NCBI GenBank assembly: GCA_013812655.1
Contig: JACCTC010000391.1
Location: forward strand, 1-47,741
DNA: 47,741 nt
Direction of reading: 5' to 3'
From: Deltaproteobacteria bacterium
Lineage (GTDB): Bacteria > Myxococcota_A > Polyangia > Haliangiales > Haliangiaceae
In this document: positions 22,627 through 32,343 of the stretch, piece by piece
How the letters are laid out: every line of letters begins with the position of its first letter
Numbering within the stretch: the stretch's first letter is position 1
Translations under genes and position numbers: made by a program
The notes under the pieces: model-generated
The model's database searches: none
The model's input: the letters and a program-made list of their open reading frames with translations, nothing else
What the model was told of the DNA's origin: nothing

Positions 22627-23460
22627 ATGGCGCCGGTTCGCAAGGAGAGCGTCGATCAGTTCCGGGTGTCGTTCGTCGAGCTCGCGAAGGCGCGCCGCGG
22701 CGAGCCGGTGCAGGTCGATCCGTTCCTGATCGCGCGCGCGATCGCGCTCGTCATGCGCGAGTGCACCGTGCGGTCGGCGGCCGGGCGGCCGATCCTGTGG
22801 AACGAGTACCGGGTGATCCTCGCGCGCGCGGACTTCGAGCTCGTGCGATCGCTGCAGGGGCCGCTCGAGGCAGATCTGCAGCAGGTGCTCGCGCAGGAGG
22901 CGAAGGCGCGCGAGGCCGACCTCGTCGGCGCGTTGCGGATCACGGTCGTGTTCGACGAGGCCGACGAGCTGCCGGCCGGGCAGGGCGTCGTGCGCGTCGC
23001 GTTCGTTCCGACCGAGCGTCTCGTCCAGCCGCGTACGGGCGAGATGACGGTGCGGCTCGACAGCTGGGCGGTCGCCGGTGAGATCGTCGCGCGCGCGCCG
23101 AAGGCACCGGCGGACACGATGTTCGTCGACGACTCCGCGGGGGGCGGCGAGCGCTGCGTCCTGCAGTGGCCCGGTGGCGAGACCCGGCTCGTGGTCGGCG
23201 CGACGATGATCCTCGGCCGCCCGCATCCCGAGGCGCCGGCGAACTTCGTCGCGCTCGCGGGCGCCGGCGCGAAGGTCAACAAGCAGCACTGCTGGATCGC
23301 GCTCGCGACGTCGACGCTGCGCGTCGGCCGGCTCGCGAACGCGAACCCGGTGCAGGTGAACGGTCAGGCGGTCGCGGCCGCGCAGGAGGCCGAGGTCGCG
23401 CTGCCCGCCGAGATCTCGCTGTCGCGCGGCGATCTGATCCTGACCGTGCGGCGGCGATGA
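22627..23460 (+). CDS. Second FHA-type protein of the cell-wall operon
   Basis: This 277-residue protein is built like the previous gene: a helical/beta N-terminal part (VDQFRVSFVELAKARRGEPV, ILARADFELVRSL), then an FHA domain at about 190-277 with MILGRPHPE, AKVNKQHCWIAL, NPVQVNGQ and ISLSRGDLILTV. The GR and NG positions are retained and the usual Ser is Asn. It probably reads kinase signals on a cell-wall complex; this is inferred from context. The stop overlaps the ATG of the SEDS-PBP gene (ATGA), so stoichiometric synthesis is likely. Confidence 0.7.
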   Translation: MAPVRKESVDQFRVSFVELAKARRGEPVQVDPFLIARAIALVMRECTVRSAAGRPILWNEYRVILARADFELVRSLQGPLEADLQQVLAQEAKAREADLVGALRITVVFDEADELPAGQGVVRVAFVPTERLVQPRTGEMTVRLDSWAVAGEIVARAPKAPADTMFVDDSAGGGERCVLQWPGGETRLVVGATMILGRPHPEAPANFVALAGAGAKVNKQHCWIALATSTLRVGRLANANPVQVNGQAVAAAQEAEVALPAEISLSRGDLILTVRRR

Positions 23461-26400
23461 AGCGCGGCCTCGAGCCGGCGCTCGTGATCGAGCTCGCCGC
23501 GCTCGCGGCGATCGCGGTGCTCGCGTGGGTGCTCGGGGGTACGGCGACGACGGCCTGGCTCGCGCGCGTCGGCCGGCTCGACGGATACCAGGCCCCCGAC
23601 ATCGACGCGGTTCGCCGCCTGGCGCGCCAGGCGGCACTGCTGTTCACGGTCGGCATCGCGGTGCTCGCGGTCGCGCGCGTGGTCTGCTACCGGCGCGCGC
23701 GCGATCCGATCCGCGTGCCGTGGCTGCTACCGGCGACGCTCGCCGCGTGCCTGCTCGGGCTCGTCATCCATCACGCGACCGTCGAGGTCAGCGGCGGCAC
23801 GGTGCTCCTGCCGTCGGCCGCTGGCTTCGCGCAAGGCGTCCTGCTCGGTTGCGTGATCGGCGCCGTGCTGCTGGTGCTGCCGGTCGATCTGGCCGAGCTC
23901 GCGATCCGTGCACGCATCCCGATCGCGCTCACGATCGGCGCGATCTTCCTCGCGCTCGCGGTCCTTGGCAGCGGACCCGCCGGTTCGGGGACGCGGATCA
24001 ACCTCGGCCCGATCCAGCCGATCGAGCTCGTGAAGCCACTCGCGATCCTGTTTCTCGCCGCGTTCCTCGGGGCGCGCGCGTCGAAGCTGCGCTGGCAGCG
24101 TCGCCGGTTCCTCGGCCTGCGCTGGCCGCGCCTCGAGCTCCTCGTTCCCGCGCTCCTCGTGCTCGTGCTGATCGTCGCGGGCCTGTACGTGATCGGCGAT
24201 CTCGGACCGGTGTTGCTGCTCGCGTTCGTGTTCCTCGGGATGTTCTACCTGGTGAGTCGCGCGACCGGCTGGGCGGTTCTCGCACTCGCGGTCGTCGCGC
24301 TGCTACTCGTGATCCTCGGACGGTGGCCCGAGCTCGCGGGCGGCGGCACCGTGCAGACCCGGCTTCGCATGTGGCACGACCCGTGGAGCAACGGCCTGAC
24401 GTTCGGGCACCAGCTCGGCGAGGGGCTGTGGGCGGTCGCCGCCGGTGGCTACGCTGGTCAGGGCCTCGGCGAGGCCGCGATCCCGGTGCTCCCCGCGGGC
24501 AAGACCGATCTGATGCTCGCGACGATGACCGAGCAGCTCGGCGTGCTCGGGCTCCTCGCCTACCAGCTGCTGCTCGCGGCGATCGTGCTCGGGTGTCTGC
24601 GCGTCGCCTCGCAGGCTCGCACCGCGGAGCGCTCGCTGATCGCGGGTGGCGTCGCGATCCTCGTGCTCGTCCAGTGGATCGTGATCCAGGCGGGCACGCT
24701 CGGGCAGTTGCCGCTGACCGGCATCGTCGTGCCGTTCCTGTCGTCGGGACGCAGCAGCATGGTCGTGTTCCTCGCGATCGTCGCGATGGTGGTGCGGCTC
24801 GCCGCCGACGGTCCGCCCCGCGAGCCGTCCGTCGAGCTCGGCGAGCTGCATGCCGGCGTGCGCGGGATGACCGTCGTGGTGGCGGTCGCGGTGGCGCTCG
24901 CGGTCCTCGCGGGCATCGCCGCGGCGATCGTGGGCCGGCACGCGACCAGCGCGCGCGGGATCGTGACGCGGCTCGGCGATGGCGTGCTCGTGCAGCGACA
25001 CAACCCGCGGCTGCTCGCGCTGATCACCAAGATCCAGCGCGGGACGATCGCGGACCGCAACGGCGCGCCCCTCGCGACGAGCACGTCGCCGACCGCGCGC
25101 AGCTATCCCCTCGGCGCTGGGCTCGGCACGCTGCTCGGCGTCCACCCGACGCGCGTGCTGCTGCCGGCATGGTCGCTCGAACGGCTCTTCGATCACCGGC
25201 TGCGTGGTTACCCCGAGCACGCCGATGGTCCGCGCTACCGCGACTTCGACGCGCGCGCCGGCGCCGGTGCGCTGCCGTCACCCGATCTGCGACGGTTCGC
25301 GAAGCTCCTCGATCTCGATCGCGACGCGCGCGTGCGTGCGGTCGCCGCGCTCGACGCCGATGTTCCGGCGCGCTCGGTCACGCTGACGATCGACGCAGCG
25401 CTGCAGGCCCGCGTCGCGAAGCTGCTCGCTGCCGTGCAAGGCAAGCGGGTCGCCGCTGCGGCCGTCGTGATGGATGTCGACACCGGCCAGGTGCTCGCAC
25501 GCGCGCAGGTGCCCGACTACGATCCGAACGCGCCGGCCTGGCAGGCCCACGTGCTCGCGAATGACGCGCCATACCTCGCGCGGTTCCGCGGCGCCTATGG
25601 CGAGTGGCCGGACAAGACCGGCGTGCACGGGATGTTTCAGTCGGGATCGGTCGCCAAGCTGTTCACCGCGCTCGCGGCTGTCAAAGCGGGTAGCGCGACC
25701 GCGACGTTCCCGTGCACCGAGCGCGACCAGCAAGGCCCGTACTTCACGCGACCAGGCTGGCCGAAGCCGATCCACGACCACGCCGGCGATCGCAACCACG
25801 ACAACCCCGGGATCGTCGAGGCGATCGCGGTGAGCTGCAACGTGTACTTCGGCCAGCTCGGCCTCGCGATCGGCCGCGAGCCACTGATCGCGCTGCGTGC
25901 GGCAGGGGTCGACGTCGGGTTCTCTGGCGACCTCGACCCCGGTGACCCCGGATCGCGGCAGCTCGCATCGACCGCGTTCGGCCAGGGCGTGATGGTGATG
26001 AGCACGATGCAGGCTGCGCGGCTGGTCGCGGCGATCGCGAGCGGCGGCACGTATCGACGATGTCCGCCGACCATGGAGCTCGCCGCGGCGTGTCCTGCCA
26101 CGCCGCTCGTCGACGATCCCGTGGCGATCGCACCGATCGTCGCAGGGATGCGACGCGTGATGACCGCGGGCACGGGCGCGGGCCTGCGTGCACCGGCCGG
26201 GCTGCGCGTGTATGGCAAGACCGGCACCGCGGACGTTCGCGGGTTTCGCGGCGAGGAGCCGTTCGGGATCAAGCGGGCGCAGGTCGCGTCGCCGCACTCG
26301 TGGTTCGTCGCGTTCGCCGAGCCTGCATCTGCGACCGAGAACGCGGTCGGCACACCGGGGCGGCTCGTGGTGGTCGTCGTCGTTCCACGCGGTGGTACTG

Positions 26401-26480
26401 GCGCGTCCGCCGCGGGCCCGATCGTGATGCAGATCCTCGGTGCTGCGAAGGAGCTGGGCTATCTCGGTGGCGCGCCATGA
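23457..26480 (+). CDS. SEDS (RodA/FtsW) glycosyltransferase fused to class B PBP transpeptidase
   Basis: One 1007-residue chain joins two enzymes that are normally separate. Residues 1-450 are a polytopic SEDS polymerase with NLGPIQPIELVKP (Q187-P-x-E190), KTDLMLATMTEQLG (D351, the likely catalytic Asp) and LPLTGIVVPFLSSGRSS. Residues 470-490 form a further helix leading into a PbpA-like protein with RGTIADRNGAPLA, TIDAALQ, SxxK at S731-K734, SxN at S793-N795 and KTG at 921-923. All catalytic residues are intact, so it should polymerise and crosslink peptidoglycan. The ATG overlaps the upstream FHA gene stop. Confidence 0.92.
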   Translation: MKRGLEPALVIELAALAAIAVLAWVLGGTATTAWLARVGRLDGYQAPDIDAVRRLARQAALLFTVGIAVLAVARVVCYRRARDPIRVPWLLPATLAACLLGLVIHHATVEVSGGTVLLPSAAGFAQGVLLGCVIGAVLLVLPVDLAELAIRARIPIALTIGAIFLALAVLGSGPAGSGTRINLGPIQPIELVKPLAILFLAAFLGARASKLRWQRRRFLGLRWPRLELLVPALLVLVLIVAGLYVIGDLGPVLLLAFVFLGMFYLVSRATGWAVLALAVVALLLVILGRWPELAGGGTVQTRLRMWHDPWSNGLTFGHQLGEGLWAVAAGGYAGQGLGEAAIPVLPAGKTDLMLATMTEQLGVLGLLAYQLLLAAIVLGCLRVASQARTAERSLIAGGVAILVLVQWIVIQAGTLGQLPLTGIVVPFLSSGRSSMVVFLAIVAMVVRLAADGPPREPSVELGELHAGVRGMTVVVAVAVALAVLAGIAAAIVGRHATSARGIVTRLGDGVLVQRHNPRLLALITKIQRGTIADRNGAPLATSTSPTARSYPLGAGLGTLLGVHPTRVLLPAWSLERLFDHRLRGYPEHADGPRYRDFDARAGAGALPSPDLRRFAKLLDLDRDARVRAVAALDADVPARSVTLTIDAALQARVAKLLAAVQGKRVAAAAVVMDVDTGQVLARAQVPDYDPNAPAWQAHVLANDAPYLARFRGAYGEWPDKTGVHGMFQSGSVAKLFTALAAVKAGSATATFPCTERDQQGPYFTRPGWPKPIHDHAGDRNHDNPGIVEAIAVSCNVYFGQLGLAIGREPLIALRAAGVDVGFSGDLDPGDPGSRQLASTAFGQGVMVMSTMQAARLVAAIASGGTYRRCPPTMELAAACPATPLVDDPVAIAPIVAGMRRVMTAGTGAGLRAPAGLRVYGKTGTADVRGFRGEEPFGIKRAQVASPHSWFVAFAEPASATENAVGTPGRLVVVVVVPRGGTGASAAGPIVMQILGAAKELGYLGGAP

Positions 26481-26538
26481 CATCTCCGAACACCGGTCGC
26501 AGCGGACCGCGCGCCGGCATGACGTATGGTCTGGCGCC

Positions 26539-28164
26539 GTGACGCTCGACGCTGCGCGACAAGCACTGGAACGCAACGACGTCGGTGCTGCCGTGGCGGC
26601 GCTGCTCGAGCTGTGGCGCCAGGTCAAGGATCCGCGGGTCGCCGAGGTCCTCGACACGTTGTCCGCGCGGATCACGCGGCCCGCCCTTCACGCGCCCACG
26701 CAGAAGAAGCTGAACGAGCAGTTCGTGGCGCTCGCGAAGGCCGGCGACCCGCTCGATCAACCCCGGCTCGCTGCGGTGATCGGGACGACACGATCACCGC
26801 AGATGGTCGAGCAGATCGAATGCCTGCTCGAATGCTGGCCGCCGGATCCGCGCTTCACGTTGCCGCTGGTCGAGCTCCTCAAGCGTCCGCCGTTCACGAG
26901 TGGCACCACGCAATCCGCGTGGCGGCGTCTGTTCAAGCTGATGCAGGGCCACGCCGACCCGCGCCTCCTCGAGCTGCTGTCAGCCCTCGACTTCACGCAG
27001 CTGCTCCGCCAGCACCGGACTGAGCTCCAGGGCGGGGTCGAGGAGAACCAGTTCGCCGCGGAGTTCTTCACCGAGCGCACGGCGGCGACGCTGAAGGCCC
27101 TCGAGAAGACCTACCGCGCGGGCACGCCGAGCTTGCCGGCGGAGCACGAGCCAATGCTCGCGCGGCTCCACGAGCTGCTGCGGCCGGGCACCGAGGCGGA
27201 GCTGGTCGCCGAGATCCTCGAGCACCCCCACGAACCAGGTGCAAAGGAGGTGCTCGCCGATCACCTGCTCGAGAACGACGAAGCGCGCGGCCGGTTCATG
27301 GTGCTCCAGCACGCGCGCGCGCGGGGCGCGCTGTCGCCGGAGCTGGCCCGCGAGGAGCGCGACCTGATCGTGGCGCACGGCGTGCGCTGGATCGGCGAGC
27401 TCGCCGCGCTCGTCGCGCACGACACCATGCAGTTCGTCGATGGCTTCCTCGCGTGGTGTGCGATCGACTCGGACCGGGTCGGCGTCGTCGAGAAGCTGAC
27501 CGGGCACGTCGGGTGGTCGACGGTCCGGCACGTCTTCCTCGAAGGCACGGCGTTTCCGCACGCACTGCTCGTACATCCGGCGATGAAGTCGCTGACCGGC
27601 GTCAGCGGGATCCGCGAGGGCAGGCAGGTGTTGCAGAGGAGTGACGCGTATCCGTGGAGCCGCGTTGGCATCGCCTCGATGGGTGCGTTCGCGCATCGCG
27701 ACGATCCAGATCTCCTGGCGACGCGTCTGCGGCGCGTGTTCCCGCAGGTCACGAGCCTCACGCTCCCCGGCTACAACTTCACCGTCGACAGCTACCACTG
27801 GCTGTGGACGCCGCCGTTCGCGCACCTCGCGTGCATCGGCTTCTCGTCGATCACGCCGTCCGCGTTGCCCCGGTGGCTCGAGGTCTTGCTCGCGCGCGCC
27901 CCGGCCGGTGCCGCGATCGAATTCTCCGAGCTCGATCACCTCGGCTACTTGGTCCGGATCGACAAAACCCGGCGCGTGCTCGATCTACGCAGCCGCAGCG
28001 TGTGGGGGCGCCGGACGGCGCGCTATGCGGACCTCGCGCTGCTCGCGGCGCCACTCACCGGCACGCTCGCCACGATCCGTGTTCACGACCGGCTGGCGAA
28101 GTCCGAGCGGATGGCGCTCGCCGCACTGCTCGCGCCAGGCGGGTCGATCACAACCGTCGACTGA
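26539..28164 (+). CDS. TIGR02996-domain protein
   Basis: This 541-residue protein starts with GTG (TLDAARQALERNDVGAAVAA). It is helical-repeat-like over the first 200 residues. A TIGR02996 repeat-companion signature follows at about 222-256 (VAEILEHPHEPGAKEVLADH, LLENDEARGRFMVLQ). A leucine-rich-repeat-like C-terminal half comes after it (VFPQVTSLTLPGYNF, TARYADLALLAAPLTGTL). TIGR02996 proteins are abundant in Myxococcota and Planctomycetes, and their function is unknown. It follows the SEDS-PBP gene by 58 bases. Its last 17 bases overlap the end of the convergent lipoprotein gene. Confidence 0.8.
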   Translation: MTLDAARQALERNDVGAAVAALLELWRQVKDPRVAEVLDTLSARITRPALHAPTQKKLNEQFVALAKAGDPLDQPRLAAVIGTTRSPQMVEQIECLLECWPPDPRFTLPLVELLKRPPFTSGTTQSAWRRLFKLMQGHADPRLLELLSALDFTQLLRQHRTELQGGVEENQFAAEFFTERTAATLKALEKTYRAGTPSLPAEHEPMLARLHELLRPGTEAELVAEILEHPHEPGAKEVLADHLLENDEARGRFMVLQHARARGALSPELAREERDLIVAHGVRWIGELAALVAHDTMQFVDGFLAWCAIDSDRVGVVEKLTGHVGWSTVRHVFLEGTAFPHALLVHPAMKSLTGVSGIREGRQVLQRSDAYPWSRVGIASMGAFAHRDDPDLLATRLRRVFPQVTSLTLPGYNFTVDSYHWLWTPPFAHLACIGFSSITPSALPRWLEVLLARAPAGAAIEFSELDHLGYLVRIDKTRRVLDLRSRSVWGRRTARYADLALLAAPLTGTLATIRVHDRLAKSERMALAALLAPGGSITTVD

Positions 28165-28771
28165 CGTCGCCGGAAGGCATCACCGTCGGCTGATAGGTCG
28201 CCGGGCACTCGTCGCCGACGACGTAGTCGCGCGCGCACTCGCACTGGCACCGCGATTCGCCGGGCGGGCAGGTCGGGGTGACCGTCATCTGGGTCGTCGC
28301 CTTGTTGCCATCGGCATCCTCGACGACGGCCGAGACCACGTACGGCTGGCCATAGAGATCGCGCGTGGCGGTCAGCTGGGGACAGACCTGGAGGTTGCCG
28401 ACCGTCGATGCGCGCGACATGCCCCAGCCCGAGGCGTCGAGCTCGAGCTCGGTCTGGCGCTGATCGATCTTGAGGATCTGCCCGTCGTCGGTGTCGACGA
28501 GGGCGGTGGTCAGCGTCGGCGAGCAGCCATCGATGTTCCGGGCGCGCACGCCGACGAGGACGATCCAGCCACCCTGCGGCGGGATCATCAACGGAACTTC
28601 ACCCGTCGCCGTCGGGGCGACGAGCTGGTTGTTTGCATCGAGGAAGAACAGCTCGGCCTCGGCGGGAGCCGCAAGATCGCCGATCGGACAGCGCTTGGGC
28701 TCCGGTTCACCATCGTCACCGCAGCCGAACATCGTGACGGCGAACAGGATCAAACTGAACAGACGCATCAT
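28148..28771 (-). CDS. Small lipoprotein, partner of PHM-like monooxygenase
   Basis: This lipoprotein of about 207 residues has lipobox MFGC and an acidic start (GDDGEPEP). A beta-sandwich (IPPQGGWIVLVGVRARNIDG, VVSAVVEDADGNKATTQM) is followed by a Cys-rich tail (CPPGESRCQCECARDY). Its ATG overlaps the stop of the monooxygenase-like gene (TGATG), so they are co-translated. I see no catalytic motif. A binding or scaffold role at the outer membrane is possible. Confidence 0.7.
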   Translation of the reverse strand: MMRLFSLILFAVTMFGCGDDGEPEPKRCPIGDLAAPAEAELFFLDANNQLVAPTATGEVPLMIPPQGGWIVLVGVRARNIDGCSPTLTTALVDTDDGQILKIDQRQTELELDASGWGMSRASTVGNLQVCPQLTATRDLYGQPYVVSAVVEDADGNKATTQMTVTPTCPPGESRCQCECARDYVVGDECPATYQPTVMPSGDVSRRL

Positions 28772-29844
28772 CACAGGCAGAAGATGTCGGAGTTGACCTT
28801 CGGGTAGTAATAGAGGAACACGTTGCAGTGCTCGCCGACGTCGGTGTTGCCGCCGAACGTGTAGCAGCAGTCATTTTCCTGCAGCGGATCCTTCGCGTCG
28901 ACCTCGGCGCAAGTCAGGTGGGTCGGCGGGGTCCACTTGAACGCGCAGTCCCACCAGATGCCGGTGTTCGCGGCGGCCTTGACGTCGAGGTTCATCGCCA
29001 TCGGCGGCTCTTCCCACGAATCGCTCTGGTAGAACGCCGTCGACTCGGCGGGGTGATCGATCGACTGGCCATCCCACGGAAAGATCGTGAAGGTATCGCC
29101 GCGCTTGTGAAAGTGACCGTTCGCGGCGGTGATCGTCACGGCACCGGGGAACCGGCACGTGCCGGAGTAGGTCACGTTCGGGCGGCTCTTGCACACGCGG
29201 AGGTTCTGCTGGGTCGCGAACAGCGAGCCCATCTCCATCGGCGAGGTGCCCTGGTGGCGATAGAAGTTGATGCCGACCTTCGCGCCGTACCTGGTGGGCT
29301 GATCCGTGGTGTTGACGTAGTGGGTCTGGATCATCAGCATCTCGCCGGGCGTCATGCGGATCGCGACGCTCTCGGGGAGCTGCCAGTCGGTCTTGGCCTC
29401 CTCGACCGTGGCGTGCTGCGAGTTCGCGACGAGCGGCCAGTCCGCCCAGTTCGTGCTGTTCCAGCACGGGCTGGTGTTCACGAAGTCCTCGCCCTCGATC
29501 ACGGTGCCCTCGTAGGCGCCGAGCATCACCGGAGTGCCGGCAGCGGGATCGAGCCCGAGGATCGTCTTCACGCGGAAGACGTTCATGTGGTGGCTACCGG
29601 GGTTGATCGCGGTGAGCACGCGATCGACCCAGATGTCCTCGCCGCCGCCGAGATCGGGGACGCGGACGAAGTAGCAGTTCTGGCTCTCGCGACCAGCCGC
29701 GACATCGAATTCGGGCACGCGCAGCGAGAAGCCCTGGTCGGCGGAGAGATCCTCCAGCTCCCATGGCGTGAACGTTTCTTCTTCGGCCCCGCAGCCGAGC
29801 TGCAGGGACATCACGAGCGCACAGGTGAATGATACTGACTTCAT
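28771..29844 (-). CDS. Copper type II monooxygenase-like (PHM/DBM) lipoprotein
   Basis: This 357-residue lipoprotein (LQLGC, C18) resembles the two-domain copper core of peptidylglycine and dopamine beta-monooxygenases. The CuH pair is H85-H86 (NPGSHHMNVF). A later MIQTHYVNTT matches the third CuH ligand region, and GHFHKRGDTF matches the HxH of CuM. Many Cys residues suggest disulfides. In eukaryotes the enzyme hydroxylates using ascorbate; bacterial substrates are unknown. The start at ATG 29844 follows GAGGG. The next gene is a coupled small lipoprotein. Confidence 0.8.
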   Translation of the reverse strand: MKSVSFTCALVMSLQLGCGAEEETFTPWELEDLSADQGFSLRVPEFDVAAGRESQNCYFVRVPDLGGGEDIWVDRVLTAINPGSHHMNVFRVKTILGLDPAAGTPVMLGAYEGTVIEGEDFVNTSPCWNSTNWADWPLVANSQHATVEEAKTDWQLPESVAIRMTPGEMLMIQTHYVNTTDQPTRYGAKVGINFYRHQGTSPMEMGSLFATQQNLRVCKSRPNVTYSGTCRFPGAVTITAANGHFHKRGDTFTIFPWDGQSIDHPAESTAFYQSDSWEEPPMAMNLDVKAAANTGIWWDCAFKWTPPTHLTCAEVDAKDPLQENDCCYTFGGNTDVGEHCNVFLYYYPKVNSDIFCL

Positions 29845-30017
29845 CGGGCCCTCACGTGACACCTCCAAGGTCCCATCCCTCGGTGGCGCAGCAAACAAAC
29901 TCTATCGCATCGCAGTCGGATTGGTCTCGTCTTTTACGCGAGCTGGAGATCAAAACCGTGATGGACATGTAGGTGTTTGGGCGCTCGACCGACACCTGAA
30001 CGTGACCGCACCTCCAT

Positions 30018-30352
30018 GTGGACGTGACGTCCAACGGGGTCGCGTTCGACTTCGTCCTGTACTCGAACTACGAGCGCCAGGTGGGCGAGCGAGACGCCGC
30101 GAAGGCCCTGATGGCGGGAATCGTCGACGCCGCGTGCGTGATCGACGGCAACCGGCTCGCGCTCGTACGCGAAGGAATGCTGCCCCGGGCCGATGTCTGG
30201 GTGCTGCTCCATCCACCCGCACTTCCGCGAGGTGATGCATCGAGCTGCAACGCACGATGGCCGACGGCCGGCGCGGCCGGCTGCTACGACTCGGCTTCGA
30301 TCCCGATCGCTCGGCCGCGCTCTCCGGTCTGCATACGCGCAACTTCATGTGA
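30018..30352 (+). pseudogene. Unknown conserved-looking gene with two frameshifts
   Basis: Coding-like sequence jumps frame twice. Frame one reads GVAFDFVLYSNYERQVGERD, ALMAGIVDAACVIDGNRLAL and MLPRADVWVLL. Frame two supplies HPHFREVMHR. Frame three reads ELQRTMADGRRGRLLRLGFD and ends LHTRNFM-stop. Joined, it would be a continuous C-terminal domain of about 110 residues. I do not recognise the family. The N-terminus may also be missing. It is either a decayed gene or indel errors. Confidence 0.45.
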
Positions 30353-30491
30353 CCTCGCGTCGGTGCGCGCCGTAGAAGCGTCGCTCACATCACCAGTCAA
30401 CTCGACGCGCGCGTCGGATTGTCTGACGTGTGCTCCGCCGTGCTATGAGACCTGCCAGAGCGCCCGAGCGCACAGGCGGGAACGAAACGTC

Positions 30492-31551
30492 ATGGCGTAT
30501 CCTGATTCGACCGGACCCTCAGCGCTGGAGCAGCAAGCGATGACCTTGGACACGGAAGCCGAGCGCCAGGCCTTTCTTGCAAGAGCAGGACGTACGCTGC
30601 TGTCGTCGCTGGATTACCGAGCGACGCTGCAGAAGCTCGCAGACCTCGCGGCACCCGCGCTTGGAGACTGGTGCGCGCGCGAAGGTGGCGCTCGCCCACG
30701 ACCTCATCGACCGATACCCGCCGAACGCATCGGATCCGGCCGGCATTCCTGCCGTGGTGCGGACGGGCGTCACCGAGCTCGTCCACGACATTTCGGACGA
30801 CTTGCTCGTCACGCTCGCACATGATCCCGAGCATCTGCGGATCATCCGCGGGCTCTCGCTGCGCTCCTACATCATCGTACCCCTGACGGCGAAGGGTATC
30901 GTCCTTGGCACGCTCACCCTCGTGCAGGCGGAATCCGGGCGGCGATACAGCCAGGACGACGTGCCGTTTGCCGAGGAGTTCGCGCGCCTCGCCGCGATCG
31001 CCGTCGACAACGCACGACTGTTCGAGAACGAGTCGGAGGCACGCGCGCGCGCCGAGGCCAGCGAGCAATCGTTCCGGACCTTCGTCGATAACCTCCCGGA
31101 GCTTGCCTGGATGGCGTTGCCCGACGGCTACATCGACTTCTATAACCGGCGCTGGTACGCGTTCACGGGTACCACGCTCGAGGAGATGCAGGGGTGGGGC
31201 TGGGAGAAGGTGCACGACCCCGCATACCTGCCCCAGGTCACTGAACGCTGGAAGCATTCGATCGCCACCGGAGAGCCCTTCGAAATGGAGTTCCCTCTGA
31301 TCGGCGCGAACGGCGAGCCGCGGTGGTTCTTGACGCGCGTCAATCCGCTGCGCGGAGCGAGCGGAACGATCGAGCGCTGGTTCGGCACCAACACGGACAT
31401 CACCGACATTCGATCGGCTCGAGCACTCGCCGAGGAGATGGCGCTCCAGAGCGAGGAGGCTGCAGCGCAGCTGCTCGAGCTTCGTGCGCAAAAAGATCGG
31501 GCAGAGCGACGAGTCGCCGAGCTGGAAGCACGCATCAAGACCGAGCCGTGA
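30492..31551 (+). pseudogene. GAF-PAS sensor protein with internal deletion/frameshift
   Basis: The ATG at 30492 opens a GAF domain (LLSSLDYRATLQKLADLAAP, ALGDWCARE). At about 30675 the frame is lost, and the second frame resumes KVALAHDLIDRYPPNASDPA and continues the GAF (RSYIIVPLTAKGIVLGTLTL) and a PAS domain (FRTFVDNLPELAWMALPDGY). It ends in a coiled coil (RAEEMALQSEEAAAQLLEL-like) at 31551. GAF relatives carry about 20 more residues at the junction, so a deletion not divisible by three fits. No kinase domain follows. It is coupled (GTGA) to the next small gene. Confidence 0.65.
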
Positions 31552-31823
31552 CCGTGAGCGAGCCACCGAACAGCGACAGCGAGTTCTATCAGCTCGCCTT
31601 GACCAAGATGACGCGTGTCCTTGGTGCGGAGCGAGCGCGTCGCTTGATCGGGGAGGTGCTCGCCGACCTCGGGATCGAGCTCTCCACGGCGGATGACCTC
31701 GCGCTCTTCGCTGCTGCGCTCACCAAGCTCGGTGGCTTCGAGGGTGCCGTCGGGGCGATGCTCAGCGTCTCTGCGGTGATGAAGGGTGCATCGGTCCGTG
31801 TGCCAAGCGCCGCGCTGGGTTGA
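31548..31823 (+). CDS. Small helical protein coupled to GAF-PAS gene, 91 aa
   Basis: This soluble protein starts at a GTG overlapping the GAF-PAS stop. It contains FYQLALTKMTRVLGAERARR, LIGEVLADLGIELSTADDLA and LTKLGGFEGAVGAMLSVSAV, all amphipathic helices. Small proteins of this type follow myxobacterial sensor genes, but no function is known to me. It could act as an adapter for the sensor. Confidence 0.6.
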   Translation: MTVSEPPNSDSEFYQLALTKMTRVLGAERARRLIGEVLADLGIELSTADDLALFAAALTKLGGFEGAVGAMLSVSAVMKGASVRVPSAALG

Positions 31824-32343
31824 ACGCGCGCAGGAAATTGCCGACCGAGACTGCACGGCCCCGCCGTCACGCGAGACCAGATCAGCTCGGGATGATCGTA
31901 GCCGCCCGAGCTGGGACGCGCGGACGCGTCAGGTGGCGCGCGTCGACGTGGCGAGCGGCAACCGGATGGGCCGCTCGATCCGCCCACGCCCCTGGAAGAA
32001 TCTCGGTGGGTCTTTGAAAGAACCTCGCCGTCGCGCTCGTCAGCGGGGACTGCGAGGACCGAGAATTTCGGTCGGGGTCGTGTTTCACGTCGGTTGTGGC
32101 GACAGCGTCTGGTAGCGACGTCTCGCACCGTCCGCAGTCGTCATGTCGTTGTAGCGACTTCCGCCGTAGGGTCGGATCGAGCGGTCGATTCGATCGCCGC
32201 TTCGCTACGAGGTGGAGCAATGGGCGTGCCGCGCGATGGGCGCGATTCGTCGACGGTGCGCGCTCGGAGTGCGCGCCACGCCACGCCCGACCGTGCGGCG
32301 CGCCCGCAGCGCACCGCGGAACAATGCTGAGCCGCCCCGTGCG
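31824..32343. other. 520-bp stretch without a convincing gene
   Basis: All open frames are Arg/Ala-rich and unlike the neighbours. One clear hairpin, GACCGA-GAATT-TCGGTC, lies at 32057-32073, and the heptamer TAGCGAC recurs near 32113 and 32153. The stretch lies downstream of both the small plus-strand gene and the minus-strand CBS gene, so it may only hold terminators. Confidence 0.4.
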
